Source: Flectonema sp. DT1601 (Eukaryota > Euglenozoa > Diplonemea > Diplonemida > Diplonemidae). From it: a DNA stretch of 64,000 nt. Position numbers and translations under genes: made by a program. How positions within the stretch are numbered: the first letter of the stretch is position 1; each line of letters opens with the position of its first letter. The stretch lies in NCBI GenBank assembly GCA_964019425.1, contig OZ025800.1, positions 1 to 64,000 of the forward strand, read 5' to 3'. Positions 32,395-44,706 of this stretch are shown here, one piece after another. The notes under the pieces are model-generated. The model did no database searches. It worked only from the letters and a program-made list of their open reading frames with translations, and was not told the origin of the DNA.

Positions 32395-35359
32395 TCAAAA
32401 TTCAAACACTTCGCAGTGAAAGTCAAGCCCTCTCTTATAGGCAGCTATTTCAACAGAACGGACCATAGGTGGTGGTCCACAAGCAAATACAGCAGTTCGA
32501 CTACCAGCTAAGTCGAAAATGGATTCAAAATCAGGTCTTCCAACTTTGACAGGAAGGATGTAGTTTCCTTCTTCCTTGTCATTCAAGGGAACGCTGATTT
32601 CCTTTGAACATCCTGCAGCAGTGTTGTGAAGAGTGAGCATGACGTTCTCCAAATCTAACTTGTGAATAGCCGCCAGTTCCTCTCCGAATGTAGCAAATGC
32701 AGAATCGCCTCTTCCTGACCACACGAGTTGGACTTGCATTGATTCATCAGGATTTGTTGTTGTATTTTTGGAACAAACAAACTGCGCAAGCGACAGCGCT
32801 GGAGTGATACCAACACCACCAGTACAAAGAATAATATCTTTATATTTATTCACAGGAATCGATGGGTTTCCAAATGGACCTTGAACCATTATCTCCGCCC
32901 CACTTAAGTCTCCTTTTGAAACAGCTTCTGTCCAAGAGTCTTTTAAATTTGATTTTATATGAACAGAAAACTCTGTGTAGTCGCCATCAGTCTCTGCCCT
33001 CGAACTGATGGAAAAGGGATGCCACTCCAAACTGCTAATGGAAGGAATCTTTATCAAAACATATTGCAATGGTTCAAAATGGAAATCTTTCTTTCGGATA
33101 ATGAGTTTTGTAACACCTCCGTATCTCTTGTGACAGGAAACAATCCTACTGCTGATAGCACAAGTAGACATGATGTACCTCGATAGTAAGTCAGCAACGT
33201 ACAGTGCTACAGGAACACTACTATAAACCATCACACTCGGGTAATGAATCCATGAGAAAACGTACACAACGAGGTACAAGCAGTGCGTCAATACGAATAC
33301 GTTCCAATAGTTTCTTCTGAAGTACGGGAGAGCAAATAACGTCATGATGGACATCGCACAAAATGCGATAAATCCTGCAGCAGGGGGTCCATGAGGGTAT
33401 CCTATTTCCCAACGAAACAAACGCTCAAAAGCTAGTTTTGCAGCTCTGTTAGCTGAATCTCTATTATCGTACGATTCTGTTCGGTAGTTTGGACTTCCCA
33501 GACGGTAGTACCTCATGTGATCCGCGAAAATAGCTATGAAGTGAGCAAGAGTACACATCCATATCCAACCTCCGATTCTACGGTGAAAAGCGAGCGCCCT
33601 TTCAAAAGGGATGCCAAACACCCACAACAACAGCGAGTGTCTCGAAACTGGAAACAACTGCAAGATAAGCAACGCTGCCACTACCCCACCGATTCCCCTG
33701 CTCACTTTACCGACTAAGTTATTGATAGTCGCGTGATTCCAAACATAAAAGAAGCAAAGTAAACACCACCCAATAATCCAAATATTAATAACTAACTGAC
33801 CCCAATAAAGTCTAAACTGAATGGGAAAGAACGGCTGCAGAAATTCTGCCACTGGCGAGATGGGCCCGTTTAGTGGTCGCTGGTAATTGTTTTTGAGAAG
33901 GAATCCAACAATCATAATAATAAATAACAACAATACCCATCCGAGGATAAAACCGGCAATGACGTCTCCATTATTCCCACGCCACTCAAAGTATATCATC
34001 CCACCTCGATTGTGTTTGTCTCCTCTAATTAGTCGAGTCCATACGTAATACGGCTGCTTATATTTTAAGCAACCATCCTCAATACATCCTTGCCCGTCAA
34101 TTACTCCTCTCTTTGGTTCCCATCGTGCTGGCTCTCCCGCATCGTCACCGTCGGCTAGCGTCGTGACATCTCTCGTTGCTGTGATAGCTGTCGGGGTCTT
34201 CAGAACCTTTAGAGCTTTTGGTCCAATTGTTGTAGCAACCCAGGTACTGATTGCTGTTATTGAAGCCGAGTTGGCATCTGCATCTGACACACCAGTGAAA
34301 GTAATCTCAACTCTCATCACTGACATTGCCAGCGTCCTGAATCGAATTCCGTTCCCATCTGCATCGCCTGTCTCGTCAACAGCTCCGGTCGGTATTCCCT
34401 TCTTGAGATCAATCGCAGTCTTCGTCTGGCACGACGTCACATTGCCATTTGGTTCCACATTGCAGACAGCGCTGCTGGCTACGGTTGTGTAAGTAATAGT
34501 TTCAGCCTCGCTTGCAGCTGTAGTTCCATCTCCACCGTCAGCTGCAGTTTTGTGATTTCCAGTTTTGTTACCATCTTCTAGCGGTAAATTTAACCTGTTT
34601 GGTGTTTTTCTTCAAGTTATCATCTAATTTAAAGAACAAAAGAAGAATTCAATACCTGACTCTCAACTCATTTTCAACAGCAACGAGAGTGGGAACCAAG
34701 TCTGCGGAATCCCAAAAGGTGGAGAAGTCGGTCGGTGTTTCGACCTCAAGAAATATGGTTCTCGTTGGAGCGCCTTCTTTGGGGGAAGAAATGACTCGCG
34801 GACGAGCAGACTCGAGGATAGTGTAGCTGCCAAATGTTGTAATCGCACGTCTAGCGTCTACTGCTGCTGTGGAGCTTTCTGCCGCTGCACGAGATGCGGC
34901 GGCACTTGTTGCAATGAAACCAATTCGAACAATCAGATCTCCATCAGCGAGAGTTGAAAGATCACGACCGTCAGTGTCACCACTTGGAGAGGAACCGATT
35001 ATATTTAATAGCTCTGAGCGATTAATACAAACCGGTGGGCTAGCAGCAGAACTGCAAAGTTCCGATACTTCAACAGTTGTAGACACACCACCATCACCAT
35101 CTTCGAGAATAGCAACATCTTTTTGACGAACAGATGTTCCAAACTCTCTTTCAATATCTCCATTCACAGCAATCAATAATGTCTTGTCTTCTACCACTGT
35201 AGAATAAGGAACACTCAGTGTCATCTCAACAGTTGATCGAAAACTATTCGTAGTGATGCCGTCTCCATCATTAGAACTGTGCTCTACAAGAGCTACTCCT
35301 CCAATAAAGAAACCAATCCAAATTACCAACAGACAGACACCAGTCAGTAATTTTAACAT
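32395..35359 (-). CDS. NADPH oxidase / ferric reductase-like flavocytochrome
   Basis: There are two exons, 34656-35359 and 32395-34594, with a 61-bp intron (GTATTG...AAACAG), giving 967 aa. The ATG at 35359 opens a signal-anchor helix (about residues 4-25). An extracellular-type domain of about 420 residues, rich in Thr, Ala and Asp, follows. A second helix lies at about 450-468, then the ferric-reductase membrane core. Heme ligands are visible as H572/H586 (x13 spacing) and H672/H685 (x12 spacing). FAD binding is EWHPFSIS (about 760), NADPH binding is CTGGVGITP (about 827) and CGPPPM (about 940), ending in a terminal Phe. It moves electrons from cytosolic NADPH across the membrane to oxygen or Fe(III). 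No EF hands are seen. The N-terminal domain is unusual. Confidence 0.9.
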
Positions 35360-35586
35360 GTTCGGTGTATTTGTTGCCACCTGTTACAATAAACGACAAT
35401 ATCATATAACCCGTCTCATAGACACAATAAAATAAAGCGCAGCTTCTGATAAGAAGGACTTTAATACTAAAAGAAGTGTAATTGAAATATCTGCCTCACA
35501 GCTGGTGAAGTACAACTCCACGTTGAATTGCTAATGTGAAAGTAACAAAAATAATCACTAAACAGCATCTGACCACACCTGACTAC

Positions 35587-36594
35587 TCACTCACTTTCAG
35601 GTATTCGTTCTGGTGAGTTGAGCTCTCCCTGTTCTGAATTGATATTTTGACATGTCCAAGGATTTTGTTTAAGCAAAGTAGCCATCTTTGGACAGGACTC
35701 CCCAATGAAAGATTCAATCATCTCCCACCCAACACCATGTCGAGTACAAGACATCAAACAAAACTCAACTAATTTCTCCATGTCGAAAACAAACTCTTTG
35801 TACTCAGGAGGGTATAACATGTGGTCGAAGTCCCTCAAGTGACTTAGTGATGCGAGTTGCAAGTAACTTGTGAAGCGTCGATTAATTAAATAAATATCAA
35901 TTTGATGAAGAATTGGTCCGTAACGAGAGAGGGCAAACAAGATAAAGCTAACGAAACACTGAGGGGCGAACATAGGGTCATCGAGATGTAAGTAAAGTGC
36001 AGCCAAAAGAACTCTTTTAGTAATCATGTTGTCGGGCTCAAGCTCTAAAGGACTTAACAAACATGACCAGCTTTCTCGTATTCGTTTCTTATGAATTGTT
36101 TCACACGGAATAGAACTCAGTGCAGACTTTAGTGATGCGAAGTGTATGTTATTCCCTACAACTGAGTAAGTTTCAATCTTTTTAACTACACTGTATAAGG
36201 TGGCTCTCGGGAATAACGCGCAGCATTCCAAAAACTTACTGAGAGAAGACAACATCAGAACACCAAAAGACACGTCGCCGTTCTTTTTAAACCCCACCTG
36301 GGGGATACCCGATAACCGCCTTTCTGAATTTCCCGTTAGTTTTTTTTCGAAATCTTCGATCACCACAATTTCTCTCCCGTTTGGTTTCTGCCTCAGTCGA
36401 GGGGTGGCTGCCTTACTCCCCTTTGCTGCTGGAACTGCAGATAAATGCAAAACCTGACGCAGTTTCATAGCCTTTATTGTTGCTCGAGGATCATGCTTGA
36501 AGATGATATGCGGCCGCACATCATCCAGTAAGCTGCGCGTTCTAGGTTGCTTTCTTTCGGATTTGAGGAAACAGGTCCCCATTCCGACATACAT
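35587..36594 (-). CDS. Hypothetical protein, 335 aa
   Basis: The ORF starts at ATG 36594 and is a single exon. It has no signal peptide and no transmembrane helix. The N-terminal 110 residues are basic. From about 115 to 310 it is predicted mainly helical by composition, with Leu-rich segments such as LLAALYLHLDD and repeated aromatic residues. A helical-repeat or cyclin-like fold is possible, but I recognise no diagnostic motif. The C-terminal 25 residues are acidic and polar. It shares direction with its neighbours. Confidence 0.65.
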   Translation of the reverse strand: MYVGMGTCFLKSERKQPRTRSLLDDVRPHIIFKHDPRATIKAMKLRQVLHLSAVPAAKGSKAATPRLRQKPNGREIVVIEDFEKKLTGNSERRLSGIPQVGFKKNGDVSFGVLMLSSLSKFLECCALFPRATLYSVVKKIETYSVVGNNIHFASLKSALSSIPCETIHKKRIRESWSCLLSPLELEPDNMITKRVLLAALYLHLDDPMFAPQCFVSFILFALSRYGPILHQIDIYLINRRFTSYLQLASLSHLRDFDHMLYPPEYKEFVFDMEKLVEFCLMSCTRHGVGWEMIESFIGESCPKMATLLKQNPWTCQNINSEQGELNSPERIPESE

Positions 36595-38198
36595 TAATCT
36601 GTTTAAGGGGACTGAAGTAATGTTATTAGTATAAATTATTTCATCTAATTTAGTTTTCCTTACGAGTTGCTATTAGGAATCAATTCATTTGACTTAACAA
36701 CTAACTGAAACAAGTAAATAAAAAACTCACACAGAACGACATCAACTGTCAGTAAATCAAATCAGAAACAAATCCAAAGTAGTAGAAAGTACCCTCTGCA
36801 AATAAACTCTATCACAGTATATATCAAGATAAATAAAGATAAGAGAAGAGATTATTAATTAGCATAACAAAATATCAAGTCATCGTAATACCATGAAATA
36901 GAGTTAGGTGAATTTTATTGTTGTCATAAATATGTTTGATTCAAATCCATTTGTCTCTAGCCTTGCAAGATAAGCTGAATAGCAAAGTTTGAACCGATTT
37001 CAGTTCTAACTGAGATTTGACGAAATGGAAATTAACAAACTGAACTGTGCGTTGAAAAAGAAACAATTTTAAAGTAACGAAAACGAACTCGCAAAATACG
37101 CATCTTTCAAAAATCGAATGAAAAAGTAGCAAATGAAAAGCTTGTCACTGAGAATGAATTTACTCATCCGACTTGGGTGGGTTGAGTTGGCTCAGAACGA
37201 TTACTTATCAGCTACCAACTCGTTGGCCAAGAGCCGATAAGTTGTGGCCGATATTAAAAAAACAAATAAAGCTTATTTTCGCGAAGGGTTGGTAAGAAGG
37301 ACGGAATCCTTATTCCGCATAAAACAGCGTCCTACGACTGTGAAAGAGGGAGACGAAAACCATTCGAAGGGGATAGTCGTATTACTCACCAACAGTTTAT
37401 TTGAAGGAAGTCGCTGTGTTGATGTAAGTGGATCGACGCAAGTTTGTTAGCCCAGAAGAAGAGACAATCACAATCATGTTTGCCAACCTTCTTTCCAAAT
37501 GGAACAAATACTTCTTTTTGTTATATTAGATTTCTGTGTTTACCTAATCACAGGGAGTTCAGTTCTGTTTATTCGGATTAAATTAATACGGTCGTCTCTC
37601 AACATTTTCAAAAACAGTTTTGAGAGATGCATAACAAGAGTTCTACTTGCTCAGCAAACCTATAAAAACAATAAAACGGGTGCAAGTTAATTACGCGGGC
37701 CAAGGAAAAAAAAGAAATAAAAAGCAAATAAGGAAAGACCAAATATTCTTTCACATCTGAAGACACTGCGAGGATTAACTAAACAGAACAGTTTGTAGTT
37801 GCTGACGTAAAAAGGTTTGCTGAAAGTGTGGGGTCCTGCACCCTGTAGCCCGTAATAGTAAATGATAAAATAAAATAACCTTGGGAGAGAACATTGAAGT
37901 GTCTTTAAAAAGTACCTAAAATACCTCATCACCTCTACCAAAGGGGCACCTTACAAGAAGGACTGTAGGGAAAATAATTTGGAACAAAAATATCTGAAAA
38001 GCACTCAAATAAATTAGTGCCAAAAAAAGTATCTGCAGTTACTGTACCTAATCAGGTGATCACTTTAGATTACTTCTACAAAGTGTTTCATACGCTGCAA
38101 TCGTTAACAATATTCGAGTGCATGAGATGTCCATCTCTGACCTTAAAAGGTTTTATTAATATTATGATTGTAAGTATGAAGTGATTCAGAATATTAAA
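36595..38198. other. Gene-free interval, 1.6 kb
   Basis: Only short frames are present. A small inverted repeat, GAGTTGG (37184-37190) and CCAACTC (37215-37221), lies beside a CTTATC/GATAAG pair and could form a hairpin. No known RNA family is recognised. Confidence 0.45.
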
Positions 38199-40150
38199 TT
38201 ATATCTGAGGGGTGTCGTCATTGTCGTCATCTAAACTTCTCATCGAAGTCGTTTCCTCTCGTTGCTCAATTTCAATCTGAAGACTCGATAGCGATGCGCG
38301 CCTTGGAATTTCTTGACTAGTTTCGACTCCCGGAGTGGGACAAGCATCAACTGCTTCTTCAATAGTAGGAAGAGTATAAAACGATTCGATGCCCCAAAGA
38401 GATGTCAACATTGGATTCGCAACTCCGCTCTTTGGTGCATTCGAAGAGAGTAAACGATCTCGTATATGCGGATCGATAACTAAATTCTCGCGAGACATTA
38501 TCGAGTGCTCACACGCCATTCGAGCGATGTGTATAACTGGACCTGCAACACAAAAGGCCAGCTTGCCTTCGCTTCCGAAATTTCCGACTACGTTTGCCCC
38601 GCATGCTAAACCAATTCCTACCAGCGGTCGATCTCTCTGTTTGAATTTGTTGTACAGCGAAACTGCGCATCGATACGCGTCATGTGCTCGACTTCTCACA
38701 TTGGTCAAAGGATAGTCATCATCTTTTACAGCTCCGAATGTGATAGCAACTTCAAAGCCAGTGTCAAAAGCGTGCAGCACTCCGTTAAACGCTGCTGCCT
38801 CGACAAAGACTGTATCTAAGAATGCAGAAACAATACGCTGAGTGCTCATAATGTCGGGAACTCCTGTGTCATGACAACTAACGTGACGAACTACGAGAGC
38901 CTGCGATTGTTTTGTTTTGGTACTCACAGAGAAGTATAAAGTTATAATAAATAAATGAAAACAGAACACACCGTAATATCACAGTCTTCGAGTACTGGAG
39001 GTAATGTGGGTGGCGTCGTGTACTGAGCGGTTTGCTGAGCTGGAGGAATTAGAGGAGTTGGAAGCACACGCTTGGGATACGCAACAGTAGTGGTGCGCGT
39101 TTGAATAGATGCAGATCGGAAGTTCAACGGCAGGGGAGCAGCGCGATTGCTCTGAAACATCGCATCCGGAAGGTACGGGCGATACATTTTTAGATTCGAA
39201 ACCAAAATCTTGAAAGCTTCCAACAGCTCTGCGTTCATTTGTGGCATCGCATCTCCATCTGGTTCGAGTAAAGTCTCAGCTGAAGAGATGTCAAACTTTG
39301 CCAAAGCTGTTGCTATTCCCTGAGCGATCGTAATCGTCTCCTTCATTCTCGCATGTTGTTTGTTAACTTCTCGAAAAGTTAGCGCTGCTTTGATACTGGC
39401 AATGGACTCTAATAGACTACTCAAAGCAGAAACAATAATAACTGCCTGCTCTTCACTAGTTCGATCCCCCTGCATTAGAACATAAATATCGAGTGCCAAC
39501 ATCGGAATATCTAAAGTAAGTGCTTTGATCATATTTAATACGATTCTTGCTAAGCTGTCTTCTCCGAGTTCGGTATACAGGCTGCCGACGTACATCAACA
39601 AATTCGTAATGGAAAGCGCTATGTAGATTCTGCCAGTCGTATCAATCGAGCCGAGGATGACAGCGGTTGCGAAGTCAGTTACGATATCCCACGTGTGGAG
39701 GAAACGAAAGAACATATTTATCATAAACTTTCGAGTGAGTATATCCTTTCCCCTGACAGCTATTATAATCCCTGGTCCCAACACGTAGCAAGCTGCTCCT
39801 ATGAATCCCCACCAAACTCCAACAGAACCCATCGTAACTCCACATCCCGCAAACACGAAAGCAGCAGTCAAAGGAGCCAGAATATTACTAATAAACGACT
39901 GCTGTTGTTGATTACAATACACATTGTGAATTGAACACATGAACATCAATAAAACCAAAGCGTCAATTGACAGCACCCAAATCCAACACAAAAGCGGTTT
40001 CCGCAGACTCTCGTGCATTGTACACTTTGTTATCATTCCTCCAATGTGAGATTGATCGTCACAGAATGCGACTAACGACACAATTGCACCCCAACACAAG
40101 GTTCTCATGGCAGCTGTCCCCAGGTACCCCCTGACAGAGGAGTACCCCAT
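38199..40150 (-). CDS. Multi-pass membrane protein with degenerate class III nucleotide cyclase domain
   Basis: There are two exons, 38972-40150 and 38199-38900, with a 71-bp phase-0 intron (GTGTGT...CGCAG), giving 626 aa. The first 220 residues carry about six or seven hydrophobic helices. A helical linker (about 250-330) and a Pro-rich segment (about 360-385) follow. From about 388 the chain aligns along the cyclase fold: DITALVVRHVSC matches the first metal strand, FDTGFEVAITFG the second, and ACGANVVGNFGSEGKLAFCVAG the substrate strands. At both metal-binding Asp positions other residues appear (His at the first), so catalysis by the usual two-metal mechanism is doubtful. It is probably a pseudo-cyclase or a regulatory partner. 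The C-terminal tail is acidic. Confidence 0.8.
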
Positions 40151-43100
40151 CGTTGCTTTTGTGGAGCTGATGGGAAGATATACTTGTTAAACGCAAAAAA
40201 GAATGTACTCTGTGTGCTCATAACTATTTCAACTTCCATACGACCTTTGTTGCGGATCATCTCAGATTCCTGTCGAAGCGCACATTGAAGTGCAAATAAA
40301 AGATAATAAACTCTTTCAGATTACACACTTGAATTCAAATAAAGCATCGTGTAAAAGAGATCACCATGCGTGTACGCAGGCGAGTTAGTTGAGAGAATAA
40401 CTGGAAATGAGGTCTTGGGTGTGATAGTAGGACAAAAGAAAAGAATAAGGTCGAAGGGGTCAACAGAAAACTGTTGGTGGAGGTCTTGTGACCCCCACCA
40501 CATAAAAGAGGGATACAAGTCACCCGGGTAATCGAGATGTGTGTGAGACTCGCAGACTCCACCAAGTCTGATCCAACAGCCAAGTTTTCTGATAATTACT
40601 TTGCCTGATTGCTGACTAGTTTGTATTGTTAGTCAGCTATTATAAAGTTCTATTATCTGATTAGTGTAATGACCCGCTCTCAGGGAGGCCCTGTAAATAA
40701 CCATACGGTCGGGTGGTAGGCAATGTCAATATGAAAATGAAAGAAAAGGTGTCCGAAGCGAGCAAGCATCGTACTGTTTCGGGTTACGATGTTAGTAAGT
40801 TAATGTCGATGGTAAGAAGGGATATTTTAAGATGATTGAAAAAGAAAAATCAAAAGAACTGGTCCTAAACTGTCAGAGGCAGCTTAGTACACCGCAAGTG
40901 AATAGAAGACCTGCCCAACTGGTCAGACTGACGTCGGGAATCTGTAGGGAAGGAAAGGAAAGAAGACATTGAAGAGGTTTAAAAGAAAATTTCCTCAACA
41001 TGAGCAGACAGTGATAGACAATAAAATAATAGCCAATCAGTTTAAAGTAAGGCCAACGACTTCACTTCAACCTTATTTCTTGAGATAAAAAATAATGGAA
41101 TTAATAAGAGAGGCAAGCAGACTTAAAAAGTCAGCTCAGTGTAAATAATTCACAAATGGGGTTGGAGGGTGTAAAGTACTCTCAGTCGAGAAGAGACGTC
41201 AACTGACCAAAGTGAAAGACCAGTAACATTTCATACTACGAGACTCTACATTGTAATCACCAGATCTCCAGATGAAGAAAGGTGTTTGCTAGCAGGTGGT
41301 TGCAAATTGAAATCGAAAAAAAAAGGAAAATATCTAACCTACGAGCCAAAGTAGCAGTTGAAACACCGCATTGGAATAAAGACGTAGTAAGCAGTTAAAC
41401 AGTCTGTGATAACAAGAAAATAATTGTACGAGGACCAGCAGCTATTACATAAACAATTAGGTAGTTAGAATATTAGTTTAAATCAAATTCAATGTAAAAA
41501 AAAGATACATAAAAACACAATTACTCCGCTGTTCCATATAATACTGTGGTAGGTCTTAATCCTCCCTCTTAGGCCTTCATCAGCAAGTTCTGGGGACCAC
41601 TTTTCAGTTGGTATTAATGGTTATCAGTCATTTAAAAAAAACAACAAAATTTCAATCAAATGCAAAAATTCATAGGACAACAACCACTTTTCAGTTAGTT
41701 AGCAAAGTCCAGAACTGGGGTCTGCGGGACCCGCGCCCAATCGGGGATCCTGTTTTTATAGGCTAGATTCAGCTGACTAATTAGAACTTTTAACAAGTTC
41801 ACAAACGCGTTGATACGAACACCCAACAAGTAGAAAATTAACAACCGGTTTCAACAAGTACAATTATTGATTCCCAGAGATAGATGAATATATCCATTAC
41901 ATTACATATTGTGCATCACGATACGAGGCATCTATCTGTTAGGATTGTTATAACTTAGGCTGACGGGCCCTGAACACAGAATGCCATTATTAGGTTTCAG
42001 GAAACCTCCAAACAGGACTGTTCACTCCCCTAATTGTCTTGAGTATTAATATTATAAGATTACCAAAAGAAAAAATACCACAAAATTGGGCAACACAAAT
42101 AGAACCAAAAGGAAGCTACAGTCAGTTTCAGTCTTAACTGCACCATTTTAATAAAAAGGAAGGAAGAAGATAAAAGACAGTAAAAGGTTAATAAAGGTCC
42201 GCGAAAGGTAATTCGGAATGAAAAAGCGCAACAAAAGTATCGAAGCGAAAGTCAGTGCAAAGAGAAAAAGATGAGAGTTTGTTCTGCGAGAACTCGAAAT
42301 CAAATCCTAACGTTGGTTAAGAACCTGAGTAGCATCAAATAACAGAACACGCGTTTATCATGTTTCGCGCAGTCATACACCGTACGCATTCAATACCATC
42401 TCGCACAAACCTATTAGAGTTGAAAACAACAACGGCTAGGTGCTGTAGTCAACATTACTTATCGATCAGAAATGAAACCCTTTTTGACTTTTTCATTACG
42501 AATTACAACAAGCGGTGACTGGAGTCAGGGTGGTTATTGGTATTTTTCTTTTATAGTGCGAGTGACTTGTAAGTAATATTCTTTCTTATTTATGCCAAGA
42601 TCTTCTTTTGGTGCTGACATCTAGAGTTGTCAGAAAAAAAGAAAATCTTAATTTCGTTTCTTTCATTTGTTTGTTAGAAAAGAACTAATGAACGGGAATC
42701 GAACAGCACAACACTTTTGAAACAAAAAAAGCGAGACTGGGTACTAGATAGAAAAAAAAGGAAAAAAGTAGGAAAAAAAAATAACAATAACAATGAAAAA
42801 AAGGAGCAGAAAATAGTTGTCACAAATAATAGGTATTTCCAATCGTCTCTCAGCAGAAAACAAGTGACTGCACTCAGTCTCTGCAGATTCGTTGTTTGAA
42901 TCTATTCCTTAGTTGTCGCGTAGAATCGGTTTGAATGCCACTGATGCTATTGTGTTGTTTTCACTTAGGAGGGCACTCCAAAGACTTAAGAAGAAGAAGA
43001 AAAATAAAGCCGTGGTACAGAAACCGACTGGTATGATGTCACTGAATAATAAGTGAGAAATAATATTCAGCTAGAAAGGAATTAAAGAATGATAAAAAAA

Positions 43101-43935
43101 ATTAAAAAAAAAACCGAAACGGGTACATCTATTCCGGAATTCCCTATTGAAGAACCCGAGAGGGCTATAAAAAAGAATACAACACCCTCGCCAAAACTAA
43201 ATTGAGTGGGGGGGTAAACAAGAGAAATTGTTTCTGATTAAAAGAAACAGAAAAAGGAGCAGCAGATGTTATTTTGAAATGATTCGACTGTTTGTACTCA
43301 ATTTCATTTCCCGAAACACACTCACGTGTAGCAGAGTAATAAGATTACTGTAGTTGTACAAAGTGTTGTGTAAAACTATTAATGTGACTGACGTGTGTGT
43401 ACCACCGATAGTAACAAATCCAAAAGTGATATCAAAACAAAGTGAGAGATGTCAATCATCTCACAAAGTTGTGTCACCACGAGAGTGACAGATGACAATT
43501 CAAAGAGACATAAAGTCAAAACACCTGCAGTATTTACCTGACTGCTAATCAACACCAAACACTCGAATATAATAATTCGATGAAAACAATTAAAAAGAAC
43601 ATTTACTTGAGCGTTAAGTGGATAGTTTCATGAGGAAGTTCGCTCACCTTATTTTTTTCAAAATCCCTTAATCTTTGTATTCAAGAACCAGAAAAAAAAC
43701 TCCACAAATGCCAAGAATAAAGCGTCTGCTGTCAGTAAAAACAGAACAACACAAAAACCAAATGACAGTTATGCCCCAATTTTACATCAACACGGGGGTC
43801 TCCATGGGAGTGGATTTGAAAGAAGTTTATTTTGAAGTGAAATACGTCTTTGACATTCGAAAGAATAGATCAAATCAGTAAGAGAGTAAGGTGGTGTTCT
43901 AAGTGTTTACAAAGGTGGTGGGAAGGGGATTAATT
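40151..43935. other. Largest gene-free interval, 3.8 kb
   Basis: No coding region longer than about 80 codons is supported, and no tRNA, snRNA or rRNA was recognised. It is AT-rich with many A-runs. A near-direct repeat of CCACTTTTCAGTT occurs near 41605 and 41690. It may hold an unrecognised ncRNA or spliced gene. Confidence 0.5.
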
Positions 43936-44706
43936 TTAACTAACACTACAGCACGTATCCTTTGCCGCAGCAGATCGCATTTTCTTCCTGTAGCGATGAG
44001 CTTTTTCCATCTGTTTACGTTTGTTGTTGAATCGAATAATTTGATACTTCTCTTCATAGCTGAGGTAGAAATCTGTTGATTCTGTGATTTGGATCAACAC
44101 ATCATCAACATCACTTGAGTGTTTCTCTTCAAAGAATTGCATAAAAGGTTGACTCTTGCGACGACAGATCTCAGCGAAACAAAATAAGACGCCGCTGTTA
44201 CTTCTTCCTCTGATTTCTTCTTTCACTGGAGTAGTGCAGGCTGTCAATAACTTTTGAAAAGTATCAGGAGAAGGACTTTTATCTTCAAAGTAATGATCAA
44301 CACTAATCCTTCTCAAAACAGTTGAGTAAGTCTCTTGAATCTCACTTGCTTTCCGTGGATGATATCTCTTCGCAGATTCATTTACTTCTTCTGGCGATAC
44401 TCTCCTTCCTTCCTTTGCAATCACCTTCGCTGATTCCAAGTCTTCAGCTGCAATGTACTCAACTAATGCTCTTGCTTTACCGATAGTTGTGACTAAATCA
44501 CGTGGTGTTAGTTCCTTAATCAAACGATTGATTTCAGCAGACTCAGCAGCATTCTTACTTGTGGAATCAAGTGATCTGTCCAACAAACTGTCTGAATAGA
44601 CAGATGAAATCATCGGAAATGGAAACAACGATCTCCCTGACGTTGGACTGAGAGGAGACTGAATTGTCCCAAACAGAACTCCCGACATCTCTTCATCGGT
44701 TCCCAT
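43936..44706 (-). CDS. Hypothetical protein with CaaX-type C-terminus
   Basis: The ORF encodes 256 aa from ATG 44706. The last four residues are CSVS, a CaaX box of the farnesyl type (X = Ser), preceded by another Cys that could be palmitoylated. A polybasic helix (residues about 228-248, KRKQMEK...RYRKKM) comes just before. Together these predict attachment to the cytosolic face of a membrane. The N-terminus is Ser/Pro-rich, and residues about 55-220 are helical by composition with no motif I can name. Such tails are common in small GTPases and their regulators, but no GTPase motif is present. Function unknown. Confidence 0.72.
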   Translation of the reverse strand: MGTDEEMSGVLFGTIQSPLSPTSGRSLFPFPMISSVYSDSLLDRSLDSTSKNAAESAEINRLIKELTPRDLVTTIGKARALVEYIAAEDLESAKVIAKEGRRVSPEEVNESAKRYHPRKASEIQETYSTVLRRISVDHYFEDKSPSPDTFQKLLTACTTPVKEEIRGRSNSGVLFCFAEICRRKSQPFMQFFEEKHSSDVDDVLIQITESTDFYLSYEEKYQIIRFNNKRKQMEKAHRYRKKMRSAAAKDTCCSVS

